64,000 nucleotides of DNA from positions 1 through 64,000 of the forward strand of contig SKCR01001870.1 in assembly GCA_019454045.1 (NCBI GenBank), in the 5' to 3' direction. Position 1 is the stretch's first letter. Every line of letters starts with the position of its first letter. The DNA comes from Zanthoxylum bungeanum (Eukaryota > Streptophyta > Magnoliopsida > Sapindales > Rutaceae). A model generated the notes under the pieces. That model was given only the letters and a program-made list of their open reading frames with translations, made no database searches and was not told the origin of the DNA. A program made the translations under genes and the position numbers. Below are positions 22,986-35,169 of this stretch, in pieces.

Positions 22986-24866
22986 TGATGAGTGATAATT
23001 ATATCACTATTTTCCACTCATTTAACCTAATATTTTGTAAAGTTTCTGGAGTTTTATAAACGTTTTGATGTATTTTTATTTATTTTACAGATAGAGATAA
23101 TATTGAGACTTAATAGAATCAACTCAGAGCTAAAATGATGAAATCCGGAGCAAAAAACTGTCAAAAACGAAAATTTACTGTACACGTCACGAAGTGTAGT
23201 CCTAAATTCCAATTTTGAGCAAGTTTGGTATTTTGGCCATAACTTTTTCATCTGATATCTGATTGAGCTAATTCAAGTTGCAGATTAAAGAAGAGGCAAA
23301 GATCTACATCTTTGAAATTTTAAATATTTACGAATTCTGAAGTTTTCAAGATCGAAATTAATGAATAATCCAATGTGTATTGTGTAATTACTAAAGTCAT
23401 TATCAAAAAATAGAAAAATGGAAAATGATAATTTACAATTGTCAAACTTCCTTAAAACATACTTGTATGTTTGGTGGAGTATTTTGTGGAGTGTCTTGTG
23501 GCATGTTTGGTGGAGGATTTTGTGGAGTGTTTGGTGGAGCAATTGGTGGAAGCCTTTAGATTTACCTATAAATATCAAGCCATTTCATTTGTAATTCTCA
23601 TGCTTTCCTTAGGTTTTTGTAAGGAATTTAAGGATTGCATCTTATTTGTTTATTTTTTTGTATTTTAAATTATGTATTTTTATTTTCAATAATAATAATA
23701 GTTTCTTTTCTTTTCTCTTCCTTTCTTTTATATTTTGTAGTTAGATTTCCGCTAGGGGAAGAGTGAAGCTTTTATTATTTTATTTTAGATTAATCTCCCT
23801 TAATTATAATATGGAAATTATAATTTAATAATATGGACTAAAGATTTTACCGTCTTAATGGTAAATTTTATTTATTTGACATAAAGTAACATCGCCTATA
23901 TGGTCGGTCTTTAGGTGACAAAAGATTACCGTCTATATGGATGGTTTATGGACAAATAATAATACCGTCTTTTTAGTCAGTTGGACTTAATTGGAAATCT
24001 GACTTAATATAGATACCACCTATATGGTCGACTGGTAATATCACTGATAATTTCTATATTATAATAAGGGAGATTTCTAAATTAGAATTAGTAAAGGTGG
24101 ATCCCCTAACTGCGAGTATTTTATTTTTATTCTAGGGAAGTGATGAAACACAATATTCACATACTTAATAATTGATTTAATTATATATTGGGTAATTCTT
24201 CAGTTTGTTTATTGAGTCTTAAGCTTAATACTTCTTGTTGTCTGATCATCAATAAGATTGATGTGGTAAACTTAAAATGAACTTGACGAAGGGTTTTTAG
24301 GTTTCAGACATAGATTTAATAGCCCACGATATTCCTTGAGGATAGATAACCCTTTAATAGATTTCCTTACATGATAGACATATACCTATCTGGTGGGGTT
24401 AGCCACTATTGGAACTTGAACTTAATGAATTCAGGTAACTTGGTTAACACAGACATATGATTAATTGGGTTATTTAAGTGTTTGCACCTGACCATCGACA
24501 AAGGCTTTTGCATATCTTCGTGTTCCAGGTTAGCAAACTGAATGATTATGCATATATAAGAAAATCAATTTATCATTAGAATAATATTGTGTCGAGTCAC
24601 AATCCTAGATATCTGTGTATTTTATTTATTTTTCTTAGTATTTTCTTTTGTTTTTTATTTATTTATTTATTTATTATTTATTTATTTAGCAAATCCACAA
24701 TCAACCAACCAATCAAGCGATCTTTTCTCCCTTAATTAGAACTTGTAAATAAATAGATTCAATAATTAGTAACAACAGTAGGAATTAAGTCCTCGTGGGA
24801 TCGATATTTTTATACTACTTGAACTATACATGCGCTTGAGTTATACGCGTGTGATTGCGTCGATGA
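22986..24866 (+). repeat. 3' LTR of gypsy A
   Basis: The LTR starts TGATGAGTGA and ends CGATGA. It matches the 5' LTR along its length but with many substitutions, and its U3 minisatellite at 23460-23550 is shorter. The TATA box is TATAAATA at 23567-23574. The divergence between the two LTRs suggests an old insertion; I did not compute it. Confidence 0.93.
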
Positions 24867-24871
24867 CTAGC

Positions 24872-25882
24872 TTGTGTAGCTGCAATATATTCTGCCTCTG
24901 TCGTAAGAAGTAACCACAATAGACTGTAATTTTGAAATCCAGCTTACATCTCCTCCAGCAAGAGTAAACACATAACCTGAGGTGGACTTGCTCTTATCAA
25001 GATCACATGCATAGTCTGAATCAACAAAGCCTCTGACAGTAAAGTCTGATCCTCCATTACATAATGAAACGTTTGAGTTACCCTTAACATATCTCAGGAT
25101 CCTCTTTACAGCACTCCAATGCTCTCTACCATGATTCTTCATGTATCGACTAACCACTCCCACTGCTTATGCAATGTCTGGTCTTGTGCAAATCATAACA
25201 AACATTAAGTTACCCACTGCTGATGCGTACGACATTTGAGAAATTTCCATCCTCATTGCTTCATTACTAGGATTTATACTTGAGGATAACTTGAAATTAG
25301 TAGGAAGATGGGTAGAAACTGGTTTATAATCTTGCATGTTGAAGCGTCGTAAAATTTTATTCAAATAATTTTTCTGAGAAAGCCATATGTTCCTATTATC
25401 TTTGTCTCGATGTATTTGCATCCCTAGAATCTTATTTTCTGATCCCAAGTCATTCATTTCAAATTCCCTAGCCAATTGTGCCTTTAAATCTGTAATACGA
25501 TCTTTGTTGGGGCCTGCTACCAACATCTCGTCAACATACAACAACAAAATAATGAAATTACCATCACCAAATCTCTTGTAATAAACACAAGGATCTGAAC
25601 TATGTCTGTTGCATCCAAAGCTCATGATGAAGGAATCAAATCTCTTATACCAACATCTCGGCACCTGTTTGAGATCATATAGAGATTTGTTCAACCTGTA
25701 AACAAAGTTCTCTTTTTTTTTTCTTCAAAACCTTCTGATTGAAGCATGTAAATCTCTTCTTCAAGTTCTCCATGAAGAAATGCAGTTTTCACATCTAATC
25801 GCTCTAAGTACAAGTCAAATGTAGCACACATTACCAAGACTACTCGAACTGTTGTAGTAGTCTTGTCCTTGTCTCTCTTCAA
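24872..25882 (-). pseudogene. copia-1 reverse transcriptase and RNase H N-terminal part
   Basis: Minus-strand frames 25691-25882 (LDVKTAFLHGELEEEIYM), 25167-25694 (SLYDLKQVPRCWYKRF through MQDYKPVSTHLP) and 24867-25163 (GFVDSDYACDLDKSKSTSGY) together make the copia RT and first half of RNase H. The usual YVDD catalytic box reads YVDE here, which would inactivate RT. The first frame lacks the RT N-terminus. It is joined to integrase sequence within about 60 bp, so an internal deletion has occurred. RNase H is cut at 24867 by the gypsy A insertion. Confidence 0.92.
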
Positions 25883-26756
25883 CTTGAATTGTAGTAGTCT
25901 CTAGTTTCTGTTTTGAAGTGTTATCATTTTCTTTCCCTTGTATCTTATCTTCTGTAAATATCACATCTCTGATGATAATCACCTTGCGGGCAGTGGGATC
26001 CCACAGGCGGTACCCCTTAACTCCATCAGTATACCCTAAGGAAATGCATTTTCTGGATTTTGGATCCAGCTTTGATGTTTCTTGGGTGTTATACATAATG
26101 TAAATATAACTTCTGAATGTATATGAGTGAGAATAATTAGCTAACTTACTAGTCCATATATCCATCAGCGTTTTCAGATCAATTGTGGTTAATGGTGACC
26201 GATTGATCACAAAACATGTGATTTTGACTGTTTCCGCCCAAAATGAGTTTGCCATCCCCGTAGTTCTCAACATCGCTCTTGTTCATTCTAACAAGGTTCT
26301 ATTCATCCACTCTGCTACTCCATTTTATTGTAGAGTGTACGCCACCGTGAGCTGCCTTTTGATACCCTTTTGTTGACAGAAGTTATCAAATTTATTACTA
26401 GTATATTCTCCTCCATTGTTTGTCCTCAAACACTTGATCTTCTTTTCAGATTCAAGCTCAACCCATACTTTGAATATTTTGAAAACTGGAAATACATCCG
26501 CCTTATTTTTTATTGGATACACCCAACATCTCATAGAGTAATCATCAATAAAAGACACAAAGTATTTTGCTCCTCCTATGGACAAAACTGGTGCTTGCAA
26601 AACATCAGAATGGATTAATTCTAAGATAGCTTTGCTTCTAGCATCAGAACTGCTGAATTTTAATCTGTGCTGTTTACTAATAACACAATGCTCACAAAAG
26701 GGTAATGATACCTTTTTGAGCCCTGGAAGAAGCCTTTGTTCAACAAGAATCTTCAA
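25815..26756 (-). pseudogene. copia-1 integrase
   Basis: Minus-strand frames at 26325-26756 and 25815-26273 encode a copia integrase. They show a pre-integrase HCVISKQHRLKF region, the first catalytic Asp in LIHSDV, then CLRTNNGGEY, where the usual RTDNGGEY has Asp replaced by Asn. The C-terminal part follows, with NRSPLTTIDLKTLMDIW and RKCISLGYTDGVKGYRLWDP. A frameshift separates the two frames. The lost second Asp predicts an inactive enzyme. Confidence 0.9.
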
Positions 26757-27166
26757 ACCTCATTTCGACATGTGGCCAAGCTTACGATGCCACATCATTA
26801 TTGATTCTTCTGCCGACCTTGAAAACCCAATGGATGCTTCTCATTCTTGTTGTGCCTATCTTTTAAGTATGTACAAATTTACCGCAATCTTTTCCGCTGT
26901 CATCATTACAAGCGCGTCTTTAACTATTTTCATGATGTCATCTTGAATATGGGTTTTACACCCACTATTCTCTAATTGTCCTAAATATAATAGATTTTTC
27001 TTTAGGCTTTTCACATGTCATACCTCATGGATGATGCGAACCGTACCATCAAATATCATCAATTTGATGGTACCGGTACCAGCAATCTCCAAGGCATGAT
27101 CGTCTCCCATGAACATAGATCTTTATGAGATAGGTTAATATTGATAAAACCATTCTCTCCTGGGAG

Positions 27167-27825
27167 TCATATGCCATGTTGCTTCTGAGTCCATAAGCCA
27201 GACATCAGTGAATATTCTTCTGCCTCAGTAGTGGTTGTTGCCTCACTATATAAAATTTCACCATCATCTGAGGTGCTTGCTATATAACCGTGAGCTTTTG
27301 ATGACTCGAGACCTTTTCCTTTGGCTTCTTTTTTTTCTTGATATGCCAACAATATCTTTTGTAGTACCATTTCTTGCCAAAGTGATGACACTTGATATTT
27401 TTCTTACTTCTGGATTTTGATCTACTCTGATTTTGACTCCCACTGGGGCCACGTTCCATTGATCTCCCTCTCGTTATTGTTAAAGCTTCGGCTTGCTGTG
27501 AGTCTCCTGATCTATCTTCTTTGCTCTTGCGATGACTTTCTTCTTCAAGAACCGCAGCTGTAATATCATCGAAGACTAAAACTTCAATATTGTTGGTTAA
27601 GTTGATGATGAGTTGATCATACGAATCATGTAGACTTTGAATTAGAATTTCAGCACGTTCACTCGTCTCTATATTATGCCCCATTGCTGTGAGCTGTGAA
27701 AATAAAGTGTTGAGGGTGTTGATGTGGTTAGTCACCGTAGCTGACTCCATCATCCGAAGAGTGAAAAGTTTTATTCTCAAGAAAATTTTGTTGTGTAGTG
27801 ATTTGGCTTCATACAATTTTGTCAA
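27167..27825 (-). pseudogene. copia-1 gag
   Basis: The frame at 27280-27825 matches the UBN2/retrotran_gag type: LYEAKSLHNKIFLRIKLFTL, MESATVTNHINTLNTLFSQL and LIQSLHDSYDQL. A basic Ser/Arg-rich tract and a degraded zinc knuckle follow (KCHHFGKKWYYKRYC, in which the central residues no longer fit CCHC). The frame at 27167-27391 continues toward the protease region but no intact DTGA motif is seen. Confidence 0.87.
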
Positions 27826-28136
27826 AGTATCTTATGTCAGTTTGCTGTCTTTTTCTCCGCTACACTTGACAATACTCCATCAGTTAGTGCTAGGTGCAGA
27901 TTAGCAACGGCATTTCCATCCATCTCATTCCAATTACCGTCGTCAGTGATCTCGTCGGGCCTTTCTCCAATTACCGCCAAGCAGTTATCTTTCCTCAAAT
28001 TGCTTTTATTCTCATTTTCTATAATGAGAAATTATTCCAATTGAACTTCTTTATTTCATAGTTCGTCACCATTATTGAAGATGCCTCTTTTCACTAACTA
28101 GATCTGATCGTAGCATGAAAACCGGCTATAAACCTA

Positions 28137-28148
28137 GCTCTGATACCA
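28137..28148 (-). other. copia-1 primer-binding site (initiator Met tRNA)
   Basis: The complement reads TGGTATCAGAGC, the standard Ty1/copia primer-binding site. It lies one base inside the 5' LTR edge at 28150. Confidence 0.92.
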
Positions 28149-28149
28149 C

Positions 28150-28664
28150 TGTGAGGACATTGTGATACGGGGTACAATGAAGTAGAAATGAAAAAAATGA
28201 GAATAAAGTACACCAAAATTTTTACGTGGAAAACTCCCAAACAAATTAGGAGAAAAACCACGGGCAAATTGTAGAAGGATTTCACTATTGCAAAACGATT
28301 ACAATAATTTCTCTCTAAAATAAAGAGAGCACAATTGACAATATCCTCTCTTATAATAGGAAAAAAAATACACTATCTCTAATACAATAAAAGACAATAT
28401 TTAGGAGAAATCTCACTTTTTTTTCTCTCTAAAAACTCTCTCTCTTTCTCACCCAAAATAAGATTTTTTTTCTTCAAAACTGGAGTGATATATGAAGAAG
28501 TAGAGGCATGTATATATAAAGGAGAGAGGCGGTGGAATTTGCTTCTTATCTCCTTATCTTCTTATCTTCATATCCTCTTATTTTCTTAACTTCTTATGCT
28601 CTTATCTTCTTATCTTCTTATCCTCTTATCCTTTTTGGTCCATAAAAATGGCTTTACCGCCATA
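28150..28664 (-). repeat. 5' LTR of copia-1
   Basis: On the plus strand it begins TGTGAGGACATTG and ends ACCGCCATA. It is the partner of 16292-16797. The distal end CATA in place of CACA is a point change. Confidence 0.92.
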
Positions 28665-28989
28665 GAAAATTGTAGGGACAGAGCTTTGTTTGGTTCTGAG
28701 AGTAAAAGGGCAACTGGGTCTTGAAAACTTTGATGCGCAAGAAGTGGAATTGAGACTGAGGCTCTCAACAACTTGGTCTCCATTGTTGGGGGTGGAGTTA
28801 ACAGATTTGAGAATATTTAAGGAAAAGAATAGCCTTCACTCAGAGTCCCCCACTGGTTTTTTTGATTTGTTAATAAACAATTATAACGTAAGTAATAAAT
28901 AACAATTAATGTGCAAATTAAATATTTTTATATTTAAAACATTTCATTTATAAATTATTAATTTTTTAAATTCACAATGAATGCTAACA
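28665..28989. other. Continuation of the block split by copia-1
   Basis: The block resumes after the target-site duplication and ends GAATGCTAACA. The last 100 bp resemble 34055-34177, which ends CAATGCTAACA. Read on the minus strand this would be an LTR start TGTTAGCATT. The short frame at 28690-28902 has no recognised domain. Confidence 0.4.
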
Positions 28990-29296
28990 ATCTCCCATTT
29001 GATTTTAAAAAAAAAAAACTTTTTCATAAATAAAGGTATCTTTCGACTGTAACCTTTACATAGTGTTGACGATTCGGATTATACTAGAGTAACTCGTAGT
29101 TTTTGAACTCTATCTTTGACAATGTTACACACACAAATCCTTTTAAGGTATAGTAAAAAAGCCCGAGTATTACGGTCGTGCTCGTATATCCCAATATAGT
29201 GAATGCTCTAGAAATTTTTGCCTAAAATTTCATAAGAAGTGGCCACACTTATACATTCACATAGGTGTGTCTATCAAGAGTACTCATGTAGCTAGG

Positions 29297-31147
29297 TGAT
29301 AAGTGGTAATATATCAATATTTCTCACTCATTTAGCCTAATATTTTGTATAGTTTCTCGAGTCTTATGAACGTTTTGATGTGTTTTTGTTTATTTTACAG
29401 ATAAAAATAATATTGGGACTTAATGGAATCAACTCGGGGCTAAAACGATGAAATTCGGAGGGAAAAATGTCAAAAACGAAAATTTATTGTAGGCGTCACG
29501 AAGTGCAGTCCTAAATTTCAATTTTGCGCAAGTTTAGTATTTTGGCCATAACTTTTTCATCCGATATCCGATTGAGCTGATTCAAGTTGCAGATTAAATA
29601 AGACTCCAATATCTACAACTTTAGAAGTCAAAATAATTTCGAATTCTAAAGTTTGGAAGGCCAAAATTGATGAACAATACAGTGTATTTTGTGTAATTAC
29701 TATAGTCATTTTCAAAATATAAAATCAAATATATAAAATAAAAAAAATAAAATTGTCAAACTTCCACCAAACATGCTTGCATGTTTGGTGCCATGTTTGA
29801 TGCCATATTTGATGCCATATTTGGTGCCATGTTTGGTGGAGCAATCGGTGGAGAAATTGGTGGAAGCCTTTAGAATTTCCTATAAATACCAAGCCATTTC
29901 ATTTATAATTATCATGCTTTCCTTAGATTTTTGTAAGGAATTTAAGGATTGCATCTTGTTTGTATTTATTTTCAGTATTTAATTTATGCATTTTTATTTT
30001 CAGTAATAGTAGTAGTTTTTCTTCTTCTATTTTCTTTTATGTTTAGTAGTTAGATTTCCGCAGGGGGAAAGGTGAAGCTTTTATTATTTTAATTTAGATT
30101 AATCTCCCTTAATTATAATATAGAAATTATAGTTCAAACTAAAAGGATTATCGCCTTAATGGCTGGTTTTATTTATTTGGCATAATGTGACACCGCCTAT
30201 ATGGTCGGTCTTTAGGTGACAGATAATTACCCCCTATATGGCTGGTTTATGATCAAATAATAATACGATCTTTATGGCTGGTTGAACTTAATTAAAATCT
30301 GACTTAATGAGGATATCGCCTATATATATATGGCTGGCTGTTAATATCACTGATAAATTCTATATTATAGTAAGGGAGATTTCTAAATTATAAATAGTAA
30401 AGGTGGATCCCCTAACCCCAACATTTTATTTTTATTCTAGGGAAGTGATGAAACACAATAACACACACTTAATAATTGATTTTCTTTTTATGGGTAACTA
30501 TTTAGTTTGTTTATTGAGTCTTAAGCTTAATGTTTATTGTTATCTTATCCCAATAAGATTGATTTGGTAAACTTAAAATGAACTAGACATAGGGATTTTA
30601 AGTTTAGCCTTAGATTCAATAGCACACGATCTTCCTTGAGGATAGATAACCCTTTAATAGATTTCCTTACATGATAGACATATATATGTCGGGCGGGGTA
30701 GCCATAATTGGAACTTAAACTTAATTAATCCAGGTAAGTTGGTTGACATAGACATATGGTTCAATTGGGTTATACTGGGTATTTACGTCTGACCATCGAC
30801 AGAGGCTTTTGTATATTTTCGTGTTCCAGGTTAGCAAACTGATTTATTACACATATGTAAGAGAATCAATTCATCTTTAGAAGAATATTGTGTGGAATCA
30901 CGACCCTAGATATTTTGAGTCTTTTGTTTATTTTCCTTAGTATTTTCTTTTGTTTATTTTATTTAAGCAAATCCATATTCAACCAACCAAAAGCAATCAT
31001 TCTCTTTTCCCTTAATTAGATACTTGTAAATAAATAGTATCAATAATTAATAACAACAGTAGGAATTAAGTCCTCGTGAGATCGATATTTTTATACCACT
31101 TGAACGATATGTGAGCTTGAATTATACATGTGTGATTACGTCGGTCA
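29297..31147 (+). mobile_element. Solo LTR of gypsy family A, plus strand
   Basis: The LTR starts TGATAAGTGG and ends CGGTCA, and is 1,851 bp long. It is flanked by the perfect 5-bp target-site duplication CTAGG at 29292-29296 and 31148-31152. Its U3 minisatellite (29772-29850) is made of ATGTTTGGTGCC/ATATTTGATGCC units, different from the GTTTGGTGGAG units of the 17165 copy. The TATA box (CTATAAATACC) follows at about 29880. Confidence 0.95.
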
Positions 31148-31328
31148 CTAGGTACTCCACTCTACATAGAGTATAGAACACATTAATAGTTAAATAACTC
31201 ATCCTTCTATCACTTCAAAATCTCTCGGAATGAAACTCAAAAATAAAATAATAGCATGATTCATCATCACTTCATGACTTGTTATTACTCATTGAACCTA
31301 TTTCTTGGAATCTCCAGTCTATTAGGTC

Positions 31329-31680
31329 TAAAGGTGGCAATGGGCCGAGCCGGGCAAGGGCTTGTCAATAAAAAAAGCCCGGCCCGGGTGTCTTCCGGGC
31401 CGGGTTTGGGCCCGAGCTTTTTTTTGGGACCGAATTTAAAAAAAAATTAAAAATTTAAAAATATATAAATATAAAATATATTTACACTATATACAAAGAC
31501 AATTTATAAATAAATCACAAGTTTCATTGATAATTAACAATTTAAATTTCAAAATATATAAAAATGATACAAACATATTAAAAAAATATATATATTTATG
31601 TTTTTTTTTTTAAAAAGAAATTTGGCCCGGGCTTTTTCCACCCCGGGCCGGGCCGGCCGCGGGCTAAACTACCACCCTTA
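31329..31680. mobile_element. GC-rich hAT-like MITE, 352 bp
   Basis: The element is bounded by a perfect 8-bp target-site duplication ATTAGGTC (31321-31328 and 31681-31688). The ends are TAAAGGTGGCA and TACCACCCTTA, that is, a terminal inverted repeat of TAAAGGTGGCA/TAAGGGTGGTA. The subterminal regions are rich in GGGCCGGGC repeats in inverted arrangement, around an AT-rich centre with no coding capacity. The fold would be a strong hairpin. Confidence 0.92.
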
Positions 31681-31689
31681 ATTAGGTCG

Positions 31690-32430
31690 AGTTACCATCA
31701 TAAGTGAATGTCTAATGGCAATAGTCTCATCGTTTTCTAGTATTGGATATCTTCTCTCTTGCTAGTCCTTTCATCAAATGATCAGCTAAATTATCATCAG
31801 TCCGTACATGATCAATTTTTACAACTCCAGAAGAGAGGTATTCTCTAACTGTACAGTGTATCTACAATCTCTTACTGTTATAAAAACATTTCTGAATATT
31901 TGTAATAGCCGCGGTACTATCACAATGGATCAAAATAACTGATATCAGTCTCTTCCATAAAAGGGTATCTAATAGCAAGCTTCTTAATCAAGTTGCTTCT
32001 TCACAAGCTGATGCTAGTGGTATCATCTCAGACTGAAGGAAATATATCCATTGGTAGCCTTGGAATCATCTGAAATGGTATTCCAATTAACGTCGCTATG
32101 TCATTCAAGGACAGTGGAAAACCTCTGATAATGTTATTCTAGGTTCATGGTCCTTTTCAGATACCTTATAAATCTCTCAATAGCATGCCAATGCTCATAT
32201 CAGGTCTACTAATAAATCTACATAGTAATCCTACGACATATGCAATGTCAGGTCTAGTGTAACCAAAACATAACGTCAGTTACCAATGTTGTTCGCATAC
32301 TCAGATTGTCTAACATTTCTCACCAATGTTCTTGAACAACTTTACACTAGAATCATAAGGAGTACATTTAGATTCCCTTTTTTTTTTCTGACCTAGTAAT
32401 TTAATTCCGAGAATTATACTAGTTTTTTCT
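31690..32430 (-). pseudogene. copia-2 RT C-terminus and RNase H relic
   Basis: On the minus strand fragments such as TRPDIAYVVGLLCRFISRP can be read near 32200-32270. RNase H-like pieces follow toward 31700, including the region complementary to GATGCTAGTGGTATCATCTC. Frames are broken throughout and no long open frame remains. Copia identity rests on these fragments and their order. Confidence 0.65.
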
Positions 32431-32829
32431 AAGTTTTTTCATTACAGATTTAGAAGACAACATAGACTTCAATAGAATTAACAATATGCATATAAAAAAA
32501 ATAAGCATATCAATATATAAACATTTCACATGTTTTTTTTTTCAAACTGTATAATGCATGTATTTTTCACTTTCAATTACTTTAAAACCATGAGTAAAAC
32601 ATTAGATGTAAAACCCTCACTATTTCCAGTTTATCATTGGAGGTCGAGCCCCCACTATTTCTTAATATAAAAGAAATCTTTCTTCATAGAAATAATATTT
32701 TCATATAAATAATAAAATCTATATGTTTAGCTATAACGTCATACCCAAAGTTATAGGTTCTCAACCCTTCCATATTTCATAAAATAAAATTTAAATTCCA
32801 CATCACCAATTTCAGCTGCTATAGTGGTT

Positions 32830-33110
32830 TGGGAAACCACTCATCACATTATCTTATTTACGGCTTGTACATAGAACTCGAACCAAGCATAATCATATTA
32901 GACATGACGGAAAATGACAATGCCTACCCACCATCCCTCGAATCCACCAGACATGTTGATCTCAAAGATCATAGTAACAAGTTGGTCTTCGGTAAGTTTC
33001 GCTTTTGGAGCAAACTCTTTAACTGGTAGTTTCGGGCAAGGTGTCCTGGTTTGCTACAGTTGTAGCATTTGAACTAACTATTATTATTTCTTGAGGAAGG
33101 TTAGTGCTCG
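32830..33110 (-). pseudogene. copia-2 gag zinc knuckle and protease relic
   Basis: The minus strand reads CYNCSKPGHLARNY near 33035-33080, a CCHC knuckle with the last Cys changed to Tyr. Downstream, near 32860-32960, it reads GGFEGWWVGIVIFRHV, a decayed form of the copia protease segment GGSEGWWVDTGATRHV. Between this and the RT relic about 400 bp contain no recognisable integrase. Confidence 0.7.
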
Positions 33111-33219
33111 TTCTCGTTATTCCAATTTTGGTGATATGAATCCATTAGAGCTACATTTTAACTTTTATAATTTATGTTGTGACATTCCTTGGAAGTGTAT
33201 ATGAATCCATTGGAACTTT

Positions 33220-34345
33220 TAACTGTAATTTTGGTTGCTATAAACTTTGGAGAAAATATTTAGTATTTGATTAGGATAGCAATGTGTCATTTCACAAATA
33301 ATGAGAAAGAAGTGAAAATTTGTCATAGTTTCATCTCATTAAATTGGTGCTTAATTGTGCTAGTGTTGTCAATTTAAATTGCTTCTTATCATATAGTTTA
33401 ATTTGCAAACTTTTTTGTGTTCGATTAATATGCAGTATGCACAAATAGAAAGATATTACCGTTCACAATGAATATAAAAATTGAAGTAGACTTGAGTCGA
33501 AGACTAGGTCGCTCTCTTTAATGCGTTTCGCGGCTCTACCCAAAATTTATTCTAGCAGTATGTCAGCCTCGTCGTCCCCAGGATAAAACAAACCCAGAAA
33601 CACATTGTCTCAATTGGCTTTACACAAAATCGATTGATATACTCACACCCAACACAAAACTATTGCTCGGTATCAAAAGAAAAATACAAATAAAACAGTG
33701 TCTGTTGTCTGTTTTTACTTGCAAAGTTGATGCAAGAAACCAGTAACTTGAAAATAAGAAAACTTTTTTTTTTGGAGATACTACTGGAACCACGTTTTTA
33801 ACCAAAGGTGGTTTAAAAAACTGTTGCACAAATGGTGTTTGTGAAAATGCCGAAAAGAGTAGCATGTAATTTGGCACAATATTCTTAACATTTCATTCTA
33901 AGTTCTCTGCAGACGACTCACTGGAAGCCAACATTTTCTTTTTTTCTCGTAAAGCTTTGTTAATTTTTTCAAAGGAAAACCGTTTCAAGTTAAAAAGTGT
34001 TTTTTAAATTTTATAATCCCACTAAATGTAAATTTGTAACTTCAAAAATAAATAGTAATTAGTAGGCAAATTAAATAATTTCAGTTACTGAAATTATTAT
34101 AATTAATTTTTTAATTAAAATTCAGTTATTGAAAATATTGTATTTAATTTTTTATTAATTCATAATCAATGCTAACATATTGGTTTACTGGTATAATAAA
34201 CATCATTGTTTCAAAATTTGCACAGTATTATGGATTTTTACACTTTTCTCTGGATTATTTGATCACAAACCATCTGTTCTAATCATATGAATAGGCTTTT
34301 TATTTTATTTTTCCGAGAAAATTACAGTTCTAATTTGCACAAGCA
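33220..34345. repeat. Second copy of CNL-downstream segment, interrupted
   Basis: The segments 33230-33290 and 34205-34345 match 14625-14690 and 14690-14820. Shared strings include TTGGTTGCTATAAACTTT versus TTAGTTGCTATAAACTTT, and CATATGAATAGGCTTTTTAT. The intervening 33300-34177 contains the block also seen at 15280-15490 (33435-33668) and an end also seen at 28989. This looks like a duplicated flank with a later insertion of an LTR-like block. Confidence 0.6.
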
Positions 34346-35165
34346 AAAGTGCTTCTTCCAGTCCTTTCTGTGTGTTTGAATTGAATGCAGAGAAGCATTT
34401 CTAGGACCAGCCAACCCTAAGGTGAAGGTTTCATGCAACTTCAATATGATGAAAATCCTTAGTATTTGAACAGCAAGCACAAAAATCTTCCAAATAACTC
34501 AACAAAAACCAAAAACTCAATGAAAAGTGAGAAAAAAAATGTAGATAAAAGTTCAAACACAATTTAAAAAGAATAAAATCATAAGCAGAAACATCTGCTG
34601 TTATACATGATGAAGGCTTACACAAAATATACATGTAAAATTCCCCAGACAGTAGATTACCAAAAGTCCATTTTTTCTGAACATACTCGACTATATCTCG
34701 TCAATACAACAATGCACTGAAAACAAAAAATGGAAAATGGAAAATGGAAACAAAGTTATAAGAATATGACAGACATAGCAACAAGAATAACAAATGGAAT
34801 TTGTCTTTTTGAATAGCTTATGTTAATACTAAGGACAATGTAAATTTTCACTTTGTGGAACATCTAGAGTTTCATTGTATATCCCTAGTCTTAACTTGTC
34901 AAAAATGCATGCCAGTCAATCGGGACGGGCCGGAATTTGTCAATTCCTGTCCCGAATCTCGTACAGAAAAATTTTCTGATTTAGGCAAAAAATAAGGAAT
35001 CATGACAAATTAATTTGTCTTAATTTATGCATTTATATTCATCAATACTTTATCGTAAACTTAATGGTTGGTTATGACAAGTTACTAAAACATTATAGAA
35101 AAAGCAAAAATAATCGCTAGGCAACCATTCTTACCAAGATTGTTGAATGTGTCAAATATAGGTAG
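34346..35165. other. Intergenic, nothing recognised
   Basis: AT-rich sequence with short ORFs only (for example 34431-34634 minus) and no domain or terminal repeat that I can recognise. Confidence 0.5.
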
Positions 35166-35169
35166 GTCA

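Larger units (their letters stand above)
17165..24866 (+). mobile_element. Ty3/gypsy family A element carrying a LOG sequence
   Basis: This is a 7.7-kb element with 1.9-kb LTRs, flanked by the perfect 5-bp target-site duplication CTAGC at 17160-17164 and 24867-24871. Next to the 5' LTR is TGGCGCAGTTACCGGGGA, which matches the plant tRNA-Asp-primed site (TGGCGCCGTTGCCGGGGA) with two changes. The 3.9-kb interior has a degraded gag with a partial zinc knuckle and two motifs familiar from plant gypsy elements: GGGAGGCAACCCA near 20489 and TTGGGGACAATGT near 21686. A polypurine tract precedes the 3' LTR. No protease, RT, RNase H or integrase is present, so the copy is non-autonomous. An intronless LOG-type sequence sits between gag and the polypurine tract. 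The element is probably of Athila-like affinity. Confidence 0.93.
16292..28664 (-). mobile_element. Ty1/copia element (copia-1), minus strand, split by a nested gypsy
   Basis: The element is delimited by the 5-bp target-site duplication GAAAA at 16287-16291 and 28665-28669. LTRs of about 506 bp (16292-16797) and 515 bp (28150-28664) carry the same internal sequence. The primer-binding site at 28137-28148 is the complement of TGGTATCAGAGC (initiator Met tRNA), the usual copia primer. The order gag, integrase, RT, RNase H on the minus strand is copia-type and resembles the Tork/Tnt1 group. The element is inactive because of frameshifts, an internal deletion at the integrase-RT junction and the gypsy A insertion at 17165-24866. 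Confidence 0.95.
28990..33165 (-). mobile_element. Degenerate second Ty1/copia element (copia-2), minus strand
   Basis: At 28990-29003 the complement reads ATCAAATGGGAGAT, a plausible polypurine tract next to the LTR-like start TGTTAGCATT. Degraded RT/RNase H sequence lies at 31690-32430, and protease and gag knuckle sequence at about 32830-33110, all on the minus strand. Integrase and most of RT are missing. The element has been invaded by a family A solo LTR (29297-31147) and a hAT MITE (31329-31680). The 5' end is lost near 33165. Confidence 0.7.

Noticed and set aside
28690..28902. 70-codon frame
   Set aside because: No domain. It lies in the non-coding block split by copia-1.
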